Part shown: positions 1 through 6,636 of the stretch, piece after piece
Layout of the letters: each line of letters opens with the position of its first letter
How positions within the stretch are numbered: position 1 is the first letter of the stretch
NCBI GenBank assembly: GCA_021828245.1
Contig: JAKASC010000040.1
Location: 1-13,118 of the forward strand
Length of the DNA stretch: 13,118 nt
Source of the DNA: Acidobacteriota bacterium
GTDB taxonomy: Bacteria > Acidobacteriota > Terriglobia > UBA7540
Direction: 5' to 3'
Position numbers and translations under genes: made by a program
The notes under the pieces: generated by a model
Databases searched by the model: none
Told to the model about the DNA's origin: nothing
What the model saw: only the letters and a program-made list of their open reading frames with translations

Positions 1-135
1 GGTGAGGTCTTGCTTTTGCCCCCGAATGTGCCGCACGGCGCCACGGCGCTCCAAGACACGCTCAGCTTGGATATCTTCAGCCCAGTGCGCGCGGATTGGC
101 TCAGCGGACAGGACGATTATTTGAGAAAGGGGTAA
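1..135 (+). CDS. Cupin-domain protein, C-terminal fragment
   Basis: This is the 3' end of a gene that begins before the window; 44 codons in frame 1 end in TAA at 133-135. The translation begins GEVLLLPPNVPHGATAL and continues with SLDIFSPVRADWL. The pattern 'P-x-x-x-P-H-G' followed by 'D-x-F-x-P-x-R-x-D-W-L' is the usual closing beta-strand region of small single-domain cupins, in which the His is a metal ligand. Function beyond a cupin fold cannot be read from this piece. The stop lies 3 nt before the GTG start of the next gene, so the two are almost certainly co-transcribed. The next gene's ribosome binding site lies inside this coding end. Confidence 0.75.
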   Translation, partial: GEVLLLPPNVPHGATALQDTLSLDIFSPVRADWLSGQDDYLRKG

Positions 136-138
136 GCC

Positions 139-930
139 GTGAATCTTGGCCTCCAGGACAAGGTGGCGATAGTCGCCGCATCGAGTAAAGGATTGGGCAA
201 AGCCGTCGCCAAGGCCTTGGCCATGGAAGGGGCCAAGCTGGCCTTATGCGCTCGCGGTGAATCCACCCTTTTTGCTACGGCCGAGGAAATCCGCGCCAAC
301 ACAGGCGTCCGAGTTCTTGCCCAAACCGTGGACGTTCGCCATGCGGAACAGGTGAGCCAATTTGTGGAACGCACGCGACGGGAGTTTGGAGGAGTGGACA
401 TTTGTGTCACGAATGCGGGTGGCCCTCCCGCCAAAACCTTTGCCGAAACCACACTGGAGGATTGGCGCGCTGCCGTCGAACTCAACCTTATGAGTTGCAT
501 CCACTTTGCGCGTGAAGTTTTGCCGCTCATGCAAAAGCAGCGATGGGGCCGCTTCATTGCCATCACCTCAGCCTCCGTGAAGCAGCCGATTGATCGTCTG
601 ATCCTTTCCAATTCCATCCGCTCTGCCGTTAGCGGATTAATAAAATCCCTGGCCAACGAATATGCGCAGGACAACGTTTTGGTGAACAGCGTTTGCCCCG
701 GTTATACGCTGACAGACCGGCTGGCTCAGCTTTCGGAAAAGATGGCAGCCGCCGAAGGGGTGGAGGCGAGTGCCATCCAAACCCGATGGGCCGACCAAAT
801 TCCTTTGCATCGGCTTGGCCTGCCGGAAGAATTTGCCAGTGCAGTGGCTTTCCTGGCTTCTGAGCGCGCCAGCTACATCACCGGAGCTTCTCTCGCCGTG
901 GACGGCGGCTGGATTAAAGGCATTTATTAG
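139..930 (+). CDS. Atypical SDR-family oxidoreductase (FabG-like, non-canonical active site)
   Basis: A complete 263-residue Rossmann-fold short-chain dehydrogenase/reductase-like protein. The GTG start at 139 is preceded by AAAGGGG at 126-132, a 6-nt spacing. The dinucleotide-binding loop is AASSKGLG (residues 13-20), where a classical SDR has TGxxxGIG. NAGG follows at 92-95, Asn116 in the alpha-4 position, and Ser144 as the catalytic serine. Thirteen residues later, where Tyr is expected, there is Ser157, and the Lys position is Arg161, so YxxxK reads SNSIR. The C-terminus ends with the normal 'ITGASLAVDGGW'. This matches the SDR subgroup described as BKR_like_SDR_like (cd05344), which lacks a perfect NAD motif and catalytic tetrad. 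Its reaction is unknown to me. It is coupled to a cupin gene upstream and followed by an intrinsic terminator. Confidence 0.9.
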   Translation: MNLGLQDKVAIVAASSKGLGKAVAKALAMEGAKLALCARGESTLFATAEEIRANTGVRVLAQTVDVRHAEQVSQFVERTRREFGGVDICVTNAGGPPAKTFAETTLEDWRAAVELNLMSCIHFAREVLPLMQKQRWGRFIAITSASVKQPIDRLILSNSIRSAVSGLIKSLANEYAQDNVLVNSVCPGYTLTDRLAQLSEKMAAAEGVEASAIQTRWADQIPLHRLGLPEEFASAVAFLASERASYITGASLAVDGGWIKGIY

Positions 931-944
931 TTGCGGGCGTGGCA

Positions 945-972
945 GCTCAGCCGGGGCTGAGCATTTGATTTT
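945..972 (+). terminator. Intrinsic terminator after the SDR gene
   Basis: A perfect 7-bp stem, GCTCAGC (945-951) with GCTGAGC (956-962), closes a 4-nt loop and is followed by the T-rich tract ATTTGATTTT. It sits 14 nt after the SDR stop and separates the cupin-SDR unit from the next operon. Confidence 0.8.
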
Positions 973-1030
973 CCCTCTACCCCCATATCAATCTAGTTGA
1001 TGGCGAACTCATCGGCTTCAAATATTGTGC

Positions 1031-1059
1031 TTGCCCAAACCCCTCCTTTAACTTAGAAT
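1031..1059 (+). promoter_or_regulatory. Candidate sigma70-type promoter for the secreted-peptidase operon
   Basis: TTGCCC (1031-1036; 4 of 6 to consensus) and TAGAAT (1054-1059; 5 of 6) are separated by exactly 17 nt. The predicted transcript would begin near 1066. That is inside the ATG at 1064, and it argues that translation begins at 1094 or 1100 instead. The assignment is by pattern only. Confidence 0.45.
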
Positions 1060-1087
1060 CGCAATGAGAGGGGACAACTTCACACAC

Positions 1088-1091
1088 GAGG
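1088..1091 (+). promoter_or_regulatory. Ribosome binding site supporting the ATG at 1100
   Basis: GAGG at 1088-1091 lies 8 nt before ATG 1100, a normal spacing. It is too close to serve the alternative ATG at 1094. The ATG at 1064 has no purine-rich element in front of it. Confidence 0.45.
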
Positions 1092-1099
1092 TGATGGCT

Positions 1100-1507
1100 A
1101 TGCCCTTCTCTGCTCGCCGCGTTCCCGTTCTTCTCCTTTTTGTGGTTTGGATTAGCATTTTGGGCGCACCGGCGGCCGCGCGCGCTTCCAATCATTTAGT
1201 CAGCGTCTCTCGGCTTCACCAAGCAGCGCAGGCCTCCGCTCGTCAGCGACAAACTCAACTTACCCAAGTTGAACAATTCTTCTCCTCTCCGGTCGCACGA
1301 AGAGCCTTCAAACAAGCTCATCTCAATCCCGTCGAAATTCAGAAGGCCATTCCCACCCTTAGTCATCAACAGTTGGCGCGCCTCGCTGCCGAAACCCAGA
1401 AGGTTCAGAACAACTTCGCGGCGGGGGCTCTGACTAACCAGCAAATCACGTATATCTTAATCGCGCTGGGAACGGCGCTTCTGATAACCATCATTTTTGT
1501 TTCCTAG
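1100..1507 (+). CDS. Small exported PA2779-family (DUF6627-type) protein
   Basis: From ATG 1100 this encodes 135 residues; an in-frame ATG at 1064 would give 147 but falls at the predicted transcription start. The first 30 residues look like a signal sequence: SARR, a hydrophobic run at about 8-23, then a small-residue Ala-rich stretch. The middle (about 35-105) is Gln/Ala-rich and amphipathic, with the pattern 'LTQVEQFFSSPVARRAFK' and then 'LNPVEIQKAIPTLS', a predicted helical hairpin. The last 18 residues are hydrophobic (ITYILIALGTALLITIIFVS), a probable membrane anchor. Size, layout and the neighbour match the family named after PA2779 of Pseudomonas aeruginosa, which is normally paired with a PA2778-type cysteine peptidase, as here. 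No function is established. It may be a substrate, partner or regulator of the peptidase (inference). Confidence 0.8.
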   Translation: MPFSARRVPVLLLFVVWISILGAPAAARASNHLVSVSRLHQAAQASARQRQTQLTQVEQFFSSPVARRAFKQAHLNPVEIQKAIPTLSHQQLARLAAETQKVQNNFAAGALTNQQITYILIALGTALLITIIFVS

Positions 1508-1510
1508 CTC

Positions 1511-2053
1511 ATGAGATACGCTGCCAGCGTTATCTTGCTTACCTTATTCGCGCTACCCCTACGTGCGCGGATTGAGTCGGCGGGATGTTGGCTCAACGTT
1601 CCCTTCGTCCGACAAGCTCGGAACGCTTGCGGCGCCGCCTGTATTTCGATGGTCATGCAATATTGGCAGCGGCAGTTGGGCGCCGGCCGATCGCCAGCCT
1701 CCAATCCTGCTCGCATCATGCGCGAGCTCTACAGCCCCTCCGCGCACGGGATTTATGCGGACGCCATGTCGCGCTATTTCCACCAAAGTGGTTTTGCCGC
1801 CTACGCCTTTAGAGGAAGCTGGCGTGCGTTGGCGCATCATTTGGCCCGCGGCCGACCGCTCATTGTTGCTCTGGGCCCGACGAGGGGCTCCGGCCCGTTG
1901 CATTATGTGGTCGTTGCAGGGATTGATCCGGCTGAGAACGTGGTCCTCGTGAATGATCCGGCGCGCCGGAAGCTCCTGAAGATGGACTGGCCAAGGCTTG
2001 AAAAACGCTGGAAGGCGACAGATTATTGGACGCTCTTGGCCCTCCCTCATTAA
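1511..2053 (+). CDS. Secreted C39-like (PA2778-type) cysteine peptidase
   Basis: A 180-residue protein with a signal peptide at about 1-20 (MRYAASVILLTLFALPLRA) and no lipobox. It then carries a papain-like C39 core: 'VPFVRQARNACGAACISM' puts the oxyanion Gln at 35 and the nucleophile Cys at 40. The catalytic His is 131 (GPLHYVVVAG) and the Asp is 149 (LVNDPA). C39 peptidases classically cut after double-glycine leaders of exported peptides as part of ABC transporters. This one has no transporter domain and is predicted to act outside the inner membrane. In P. aeruginosa PA2778 the peptidase is followed by TPR repeats in one chain. Here the chain ends after the peptidase domain, and TPRs occur in the next gene. 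It starts 3 nt after the stop of the PA2779-type gene, with no good Shine-Dalgarno, so translational coupling is likely. Confidence 0.82.
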   Translation: MRYAASVILLTLFALPLRARIESAGCWLNVPFVRQARNACGAACISMVMQYWQRQLGAGRSPASNPARIMRELYSPSAHGIYADAMSRYFHQSGFAAYAFRGSWRALAHHLARGRPLIVALGPTRGSGPLHYVVVAGIDPAENVVLVNDPARRKLLKMDWPRLEKRWKATDYWTLLALPH

Positions 2054-3762
2054 CCGGCGGCGTTACGCGTCTTATTCTCCTCAGCTTGCTCCTTCTTGGC
2101 CCGAGCGGATTACGAGCCCAAACGCAGCGCGAGGGGGTCACGCCCGCCCGGGCGCGAGAACTTTACAAACAGGGCCGTTGGCAAGCCCTTCTGGACCAGA
2201 TCCCAAATTCTCCCAACCTTCCGGCGGACCTGCTTTTCTATCGGGGCATGGCCTCGGCACGCCTTGGCCGGCTCCATGCCGCGCGACGGTTGCTTTTATC
2301 CGGCCAGCGGAGGTTTCCCAAAGACAAACGCTTTCCGGTTGAACTCGCTGGGATTGCCTTCCTGCAGAAAAACTATCGCGTGGCCCGATCCGAACTGCGG
2401 CGCGCGCTGCACGTGGACCCCCAAGACCATTACGCCAACGAGTTCTTGGGAACGATCTACTTTTTACAGCACAACCTCGACGGCGCGCTCAAATACTGGA
2501 ACCGCGCGGGCGAGCCGAAGATCGGTCAAGTTCATACGTCGCCGTCGCTTCGTATAGACCCGGAGTTATTGGATCGCGCCTTCGTTTTTTCTCCCGCAAG
2601 CGTTCTTGAGTTGAGCGCCCTTCAACTATCCCGGGCTCGCCTCACACAGCTCGGCATTTTCCCGCGCTTTCGTTTTGACCTTGTACCTGCCGCGCCCCAG
2701 GAAACCGGCGCCGCTTATGATCTCGATTTTCGAGCCGCGGAGCGGGACGGTTTGGGCAGCGGCCGGCTCGAGGGCCTTCTTGGCCTCGTGAGCGGCGTTC
2801 CCTATGACACGCTCTATCCTGATTTCTACGATCTTGAGCATCGCGCCATCAATCTGACTTCGCTGGTCCGTTGGGATCCGCAGAAGCGAAGGCTGCACGT
2901 GGCGCTTTCTGCTCCGCTTGACGGCAATCCGGCGTGGCGCGCACGCGCGTACGCCGACGTGCGCGACGAGAATTGGAACCTGGCCACCACGCTTCACCAG
3001 CATGGCCCCGCGCTCACGGATTTGAAATTGCGCCGGTGGTCCGTGGGAGCCGACCTTCATTCCATTATTGACGCGCGATGGAGCTGGGGCACCGGCGTTT
3101 CTCTCGAGCGAAGAACCTTCGGCAACTTCGGCCTATCCAACCTCAGCCACAATGCCGCCTTCACGAGCAGTTTTTCATTGCAATATCGGCTCGACATGAA
3201 CACCGTGCTCCTCGACTGGCCGGGGCGTCGGCTGCGACTCAATTCCAGGGCTGCCGTTCAGTTGGGGAAAATGTTCACATCGCCTTCGCATCTTTACGCA
3301 AGAGCGGAGGCATCTCTCGGCGCCGTGTGGTTTCCCCACGCTCAGGGCAAGGATGATGAGATCACAGAAACCGTCCACGTGGGCGGCATCTCCGGAACCG
3401 CACCTTTGGATGAGCTCTTTATCTTGGGCCTTGAGCGCGATAACAATTTGCCGCTGCGTGCCCACATCGGCACCCGCAACGGCATGAAGGGCAGCGCCCC
3501 GCTGGGCCGTGATTATTTTTTGTCGAACTGGGAGATTCGCAGAAACGTTTATCGCAGTCCTTGGTTTCAGGTCAAGCTGGGACCCTTCCTCGACACCGGC
3601 CGCATTACCGGCGAGTCGGGACTCTTTGGCTCGCAGCATTGGCTTTGGGATACGGGCGCGGAGGGCCGCCTTCGCGTTCTCACCGGCCTGCACGTCATCC
3701 TCACTTACGGAAAGGATTTGCGCACCGGACGCAACACCTTCTACGCAACGGTCCTCCGCTAA
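2026..3762 (+). CDS. TPR-POTRA-beta-barrel outer membrane protein (Omp85 superfamily-like)
   Basis: A 578-residue chain from TTG 2026. The start overlaps the peptidase gene by 28 nt and has GGAAGG at 2010-2015; I see no in-frame ATG or GTG before the signal segment. Hydrophobic residues 15-27 form a signal peptide. Residues about 38-165 are TPR-like helices ('ELYKQGRWQALL', 'LLFYRGMASARLGRLHAA', 'ELAGIAFLQKNYRVARSEL', 'YANEFLGTIYFLQHNLDGA'). Residues about 185-240 have a POTRA pattern ('ARLTQLGIFPRFRFDLVP', then YDLDFRAAER). About 245-578 are alternating beta-strands ending with 'GPFLDTGRI' (519-527) and 'YGKDLRTGRNTFYATV', typical of Omp85/TamA/FhaC barrels. The place of the RGF/RGY loop-6 motif reads LRAH (477-480), with a conserved-looking 'NWEIR' after it. 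Such barrels insert or secrete proteins across the outer membrane. The family call is from pattern; the substrate is unknown and may be the upstream proteins. Confidence 0.65.
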   Translation: MDALGPPSLTGGVTRLILLSLLLLGPSGLRAQTQREGVTPARARELYKQGRWQALLDQIPNSPNLPADLLFYRGMASARLGRLHAARRLLLSGQRRFPKDKRFPVELAGIAFLQKNYRVARSELRRALHVDPQDHYANEFLGTIYFLQHNLDGALKYWNRAGEPKIGQVHTSPSLRIDPELLDRAFVFSPASVLELSALQLSRARLTQLGIFPRFRFDLVPAAPQETGAAYDLDFRAAERDGLGSGRLEGLLGLVSGVPYDTLYPDFYDLEHRAINLTSLVRWDPQKRRLHVALSAPLDGNPAWRARAYADVRDENWNLATTLHQHGPALTDLKLRRWSVGADLHSIIDARWSWGTGVSLERRTFGNFGLSNLSHNAAFTSSFSLQYRLDMNTVLLDWPGRRLRLNSRAAVQLGKMFTSPSHLYARAEASLGAVWFPHAQGKDDEITETVHVGGISGTAPLDELFILGLERDNNLPLRAHIGTRNGMKGSAPLGRDYFLSNWEIRRNVYRSPWFQVKLGPFLDTGRITGESGLFGSQHWLWDTGAEGRLRVLTGLHVILTYGKDLRTGRNTFYATVLR

Positions 3763-3913
3763 CGGTGCGGCCGGCAAACGGGGCCGCCATGGAGCGCCGT
3801 GGCCCGTGCAGCCTGTGCCGTAGCGATGCAGATGCGTCATCAGATATCTTTCATTTCTGGGACACAAACTGCGGCGTATCTGTTGCGGTGGGCCTTACAA
3901 CGTCGGGTGCACG
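3763..3913. other. Convergent intergenic gap with a GC-rich hairpin
   Basis: This gap lies between the ends of the Omp85-like gene (+) and ndk (-). GCCATGG (3786-3792) pairs with CCGTGGC (3797-3803) around a 4-nt loop, with one G-T wobble. A second possible stem is GCGGCC (3767-3772) with GGCCGC (3782-3787). Neither is followed by a T-run on either strand. They could slow or end transcription for both operons, but a classical intrinsic terminator is not shown. Confidence 0.35.
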
Positions 3914-4333
3914 CTAGAGCAGATCAAGGCCGGGGAAGAAATAGGAAATTTCAAAGGCGGCGCTTTCCGGCGCATCGGAGCCGTGAATGGCATTCCGTTC
4001 AATGCTGGTGGCGTAAAGCTTGCGAATGGTCCCGGCAGCGGCGTTGGCGGGATTCGTAGCGCCCATAATTTCGCGCAGGCGGGCAATCGCGTTGTCGCCC
4101 TCCAGAACCATGACCAGCACGGGGCCGGAGCTCATAAAGTTGGTCAAGCTCTCGAAAAACGGTTTGCCGCGATGTACCGCATAGAAGCCTTCCGCCTGCC
4201 TTTTAGAAAGAGCCACCCTTCGAGCGGCGACGATGTTGAATCGGTTCGACTCAAGGATCTTGATGATGTCGCCAATGTGACCGGCGGCCACGGCGTCCGG
4301 CTTAATGATGGTTAGCGTCCGTTCGATGGGCAT
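3914..4333 (-). CDS. ndk: Nucleoside diphosphate kinase
   Basis: A complete 139-residue protein of normal family length. Ndk transfers the gamma-phosphate of ATP to nucleoside diphosphates through a phospho-histidine, keeping NTP and dNTP pools balanced in the cytoplasm. The signature NAIHGSDAPESA contains the phosphorylated His117. The other nucleotide-binding residues are in place: Lys11, Tyr51, Phe59, Arg87, Thr93, Arg104 and Asn114. The start ATG has GGAGG three nt upstream (4337-4341 on the opposite strand), a strong but close site. It is the third gene of a sucC-sucD-ndk run, 110 nt after sucD. The placement fits a role in converting the NTP made by succinyl-CoA ligase, but the same order could simply reflect shared expression. 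Confidence 0.97.
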   Translation of the reverse strand: MPIERTLTIIKPDAVAAGHIGDIIKILESNRFNIVAARRVALSKRQAEGFYAVHRGKPFFESLTNFMSSGPVLVMVLEGDNAIARLREIMGATNPANAAAGTIRKLYATSIERNAIHGSDAPESAAFEISYFFPGLDLL

Positions 4334-4393
4334 AGTCCTCCGTGAGCCTTAAACCCAGAATTCGTAGAATTGCCGGTGAATAGGCCTTGAGGC

Positions 4394-4429
4394 GGTCGCG
4401 AGCGATGTAGCCTCTCACAGGCCGCGACC
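4394..4429 (-). other. Hairpin between sucD and ndk
   Basis: GGTCGCG (4394-4400) pairs perfectly with CGCGACC (4423-4429). A nested 4-bp stem GCCT/AGGC (4410-4413 with 4419-4422) fits inside. In the mRNA of the minus-strand operon it lies just after sucD and about 60 nt before ndk. There is no T-tract, so it may be an attenuating or mRNA-stabilising element rather than a terminator. Confidence 0.4.
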
Positions 4430-4443
4430 TAAACTTCCAACGC

Positions 4444-5361
4444 CTACGTACCCTCAACCCGTGAGCGCCTGGTTGGATTGAGTGCCTTGGCCATCGTCTC
4501 ACCGATGAGCGCGGGACTCTCCGCCACTTCGATTCCTGCCTCGCGGAAGGCGGCAATCTTATCGGCCGCAGTTCCCTTCCCCCCGGCGATAATGGCGCCC
4601 GCATGGCCCATGCGCCGACCCGGCGGAGCGGTGCGGCCGGCAATGAATCCGACCACCGGCTTTTTGACATGGGCTTTGACAAAAGCGGCCGCTTCCTCCT
4701 CGCCCGTGCCCCCAATTTCCCCAATGACCACCATGGCGCCCGTTTCCGGATCGTCGTTCATCAGGCGCAATACATCTACGAACGACGTACCGATAATCGG
4801 ATCACCCCCGATGCCGATGCACGTGGATTGTCCGATACCAAGCGCCGTGAGCTGGCCGACAGCTTCGTAGGTGAGCGTCCCGCTGCGCGAGATAACGCCG
4901 ACGTGGCCCGGCCGGTGAATGGAGCCGGGCATGATGCCAATCTTGCACTTGCCCGGCGAAATGATGCCGGGGCAGTTGGGACCGATGAGCCGAGTCGCCG
5001 TACCGCGAAGAAAGTGCATGGCGCGAACCATATCGAGCGTAGGGATGCCTTCGGTAATGCAGACGACTAAAGGCAGGCCGGCGTCGGCCGCTTCCATGAT
5101 GGCGTCGGCAGCAAACGGGGGTGGAACGAAAATGACCGAGGCGTTCGCCCCGGCCTTTTCCACGGCCTCGCGGACGGTGTTGAAAACCGGCACGGAATAG
5201 GCGCCGTTCTTCGTGCTCCACGTCGTGCCGCCTTTGCCCGGCGTTACGCCCGCGACGACTTTGGTCCCATAAAGAGCGGCCTGCTCGGCATGAAAGCCGC
5301 CTTCGCGGCCCGTAATGCCTTGAACCAACAAGCGCGTGTTTTGGTCAACGAGAACGGACAT
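4444..5361 (-). CDS. sucD: Succinyl-CoA ligase (ADP/GDP-forming) subunit alpha
   Basis: A complete 305-residue alpha subunit. With SucC it converts succinyl-CoA, phosphate and NDP to succinate, CoA and NTP in the TCA cycle, through a phospho-histidine on this subunit. Visible signatures are 'VQGITGREGGFHAEQA' (CoA-binding fold, 13-28), 'GPNCPGIISPGKCKIGIMPG' (127-146), the 'SRSGTLTYE' loop (158-166), 'GIGGDP..GTSFVDVL', and 'GHAGAI' with the active-site His253. The C-terminal 15 residues beyond the usual end are Arg-rich and probably disordered. The gene starts 9 nt after the sucC stop. It has no clear Shine-Dalgarno in the gap, so it is probably translated by coupling to sucC. Confidence 0.97.
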   Translation of the reverse strand: MSVLVDQNTRLLVQGITGREGGFHAEQAALYGTKVVAGVTPGKGGTTWSTKNGAYSVPVFNTVREAVEKAGANASVIFVPPPFAADAIMEAADAGLPLVVCITEGIPTLDMVRAMHFLRGTATRLIGPNCPGIISPGKCKIGIMPGSIHRPGHVGVISRSGTLTYEAVGQLTALGIGQSTCIGIGGDPIIGTSFVDVLRLMNDDPETGAMVVIGEIGGTGEEEAAAFVKAHVKKPVVGFIAGRTAPPGRRMGHAGAIIAGGKGTAADKIAAFREAGIEVAESPALIGETMAKALNPTRRSRVEGT

Positions 5362-5370
5362 ACAATAAGT

Positions 5371-6534
5371 TCAATTTCCTCGCGAGGCGGCGACGACCTT
5401 CTCCGCCGCGTCTTTCATGCCGCTGGCCACGGTAAAATTGAGCCCGGATTCCTTCAAGATTTTCTGCCCGAGCTCGACATTTGTCCCTTCGAGGCGTACA
5501 ACGACGGGCACGTTGATACCCAGGCTCTTGGCCGCCGCCACGACGCCGCTCGCAACGATATCGCAGCGCATGATGCCGCCGAAAATGTTGATGAGGACGG
5601 CGCGGACGTTCGGGTCCCCGAGAATAATTTCAAATCCGCGCTTGACCTGCTCTTCACTGGCGCCACCGCCCACGTCGAGGAAATTGGCGGGACGACCGCC
5701 GGCGTACTGGATGATGTCCATCGTGGCCATGGCGAGACCGGCACCGTTCACCATGCAACCCACATTGCCATCGAGGCGGATGTAGTTCAGCTTATATTCC
5801 GAGGCTTTCACCTCCAACGGATCCTCTTCATGGACGTCGCGAAGTTCCTGAATATCCTTATGACGGAAAAGCGCGTTGTCGTCAAACGTCATTTTGGCAT
5901 CGAGAGCCAGCAGGCGACCATCGCGCGTTTGGACGAAGGGATTGGCCTCCACCAACGAAGCATCGGTAGCCAGGAAAGCACGATAAAGGCTGGAGAAAAT
6001 CCTGGTGGCTTCTTGCAGCAGAACCGGGTCCAAGCCCAAACCAAACGCCAGGTGACGCGCCTGAAAAGGCTGGAAACCCGTTCCGGGGTGAACGGTCTCC
6101 TTAAGGATTTTTTCCGGATGCTCGGCGGCCACCACCTCAATTTCCACCCCGCCCTCACTCGAAGCCATAAAGACGGGTCGCGCGGCGGCGCGGTCAACGA
6201 GCAGGCTCAGGTAGAACTCCTTGGCGATGTCGAGGGCTTCCTCTATCAGAAGACGGCCCACCACGCGGCCCTCGGGTCCTGTTTGTGCCGTGACGAGTTT
6301 TTGACCCAAGAGCGAACCGGCGATGCGTTCGGCCTCTTCGGGGTTACGAGCCAGCTTGACGCCCCCAGCTTTGCCGCGCCCGCCAGCGTGAATTTGGGCT
6401 TTGACCACCACCGTCCCGCCCAGGCGTTGGGCGGCGGCGCGCGCTTCCTCCGGTGTAAAAACAGCCTCCCCGCGCGGAATCGGCACGCCGTAATGGGCTA
6501 AGATGTGTTTAGCTTGGTATTCGTGAACTTTCAT
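5371..6534 (-). CDS. sucC: Succinyl-CoA ligase (ADP/GDP-forming) subunit beta
   Basis: A complete 387-residue beta subunit, the nucleotide-binding partner of SucD. The ATP-grasp domain begins 'MKVHEYQAKHILAHYGVP'. The nucleotide loop 'KAQIHAGGRGKAGGVK' is at 45-60, and the Mg ligands are Asn198 in EANPF and Asp212 in LDAKMTFDDNA. The C-terminal ligase domain carries NGAGLAMATMD (263-273), 'FLDVGGGA' (285-292) and 'NIFGGIMRCD' (316-325), which contact the phosphohistidine and CoA sides. Length equals that of typical bacterial SucC. ATP versus GTP preference cannot be decided from motif reading. It is the first gene of sucC-sucD-ndk. No good Shine-Dalgarno precedes the ATG at 6534, so initiation may depend on a weak site. 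The likely promoter is at 6629-6658. Confidence 0.97.
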   Translation of the reverse strand: MKVHEYQAKHILAHYGVPIPRGEAVFTPEEARAAAQRLGGTVVVKAQIHAGGRGKAGGVKLARNPEEAERIAGSLLGQKLVTAQTGPEGRVVGRLLIEEALDIAKEFYLSLLVDRAAARPVFMASSEGGVEIEVVAAEHPEKILKETVHPGTGFQPFQARHLAFGLGLDPVLLQEATRIFSSLYRAFLATDASLVEANPFVQTRDGRLLALDAKMTFDDNALFRHKDIQELRDVHEEDPLEVKASEYKLNYIRLDGNVGCMVNGAGLAMATMDIIQYAGGRPANFLDVGGGASEEQVKRGFEIILGDPNVRAVLINIFGGIMRCDIVASGVVAAAKSLGINVPVVVRLEGTNVELGQKILKESGLNFTVASGMKDAAEKVVAASRGN

Positions 6535-6605
6535 TTCATTCGGGCGGACCCAGATTCATCGTTCTAGGAGCGCGGCCCACGCAGCCTCCAAGGCACGGCG
6601 CGCGC

Positions 6606-6636
6606 TTGCCTTTTCAACAGAATTTGTCAGTATAGA
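6606..6636 (+). promoter_or_regulatory. Candidate promoter for trpD (weak)
   Basis: TTGCCT (6606-6611) and TATAGA (6631-6636) are separated by 19 nt, which is longer than ideal. The -10 overlaps the minus-strand -10 of the sucC promoter. An alternative -10 within the same few bases is possible. Confidence 0.3.

Noticed and set aside
3767..3803. Bidirectional intrinsic terminator between the barrel gene and ndk
   Set aside because: The stems are good but there is no T-tract on either strand, so it is kept only as a hairpin.
3175..3867. Minus-strand open frame of 230 codons
   Set aside because: It lies opposite the barrel-coding gene, whose domains and strand signatures are clear; the minus frame shows no recognisable protein pattern.
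4359..4371. Inverted repeat AATTC-GTA-GAATT upstream of ndk
   Set aside because: Five-base arms are expected by chance at this length, and no other operator-like evidence surrounds it.
5290..6501. Long plus-strand open frame of 403 codons
   Set aside because: It is exactly antisense to sucC and the start of sucD. Its translation is His/Gly/Arg-rich without family features, as expected for a GC-rich shadow frame.
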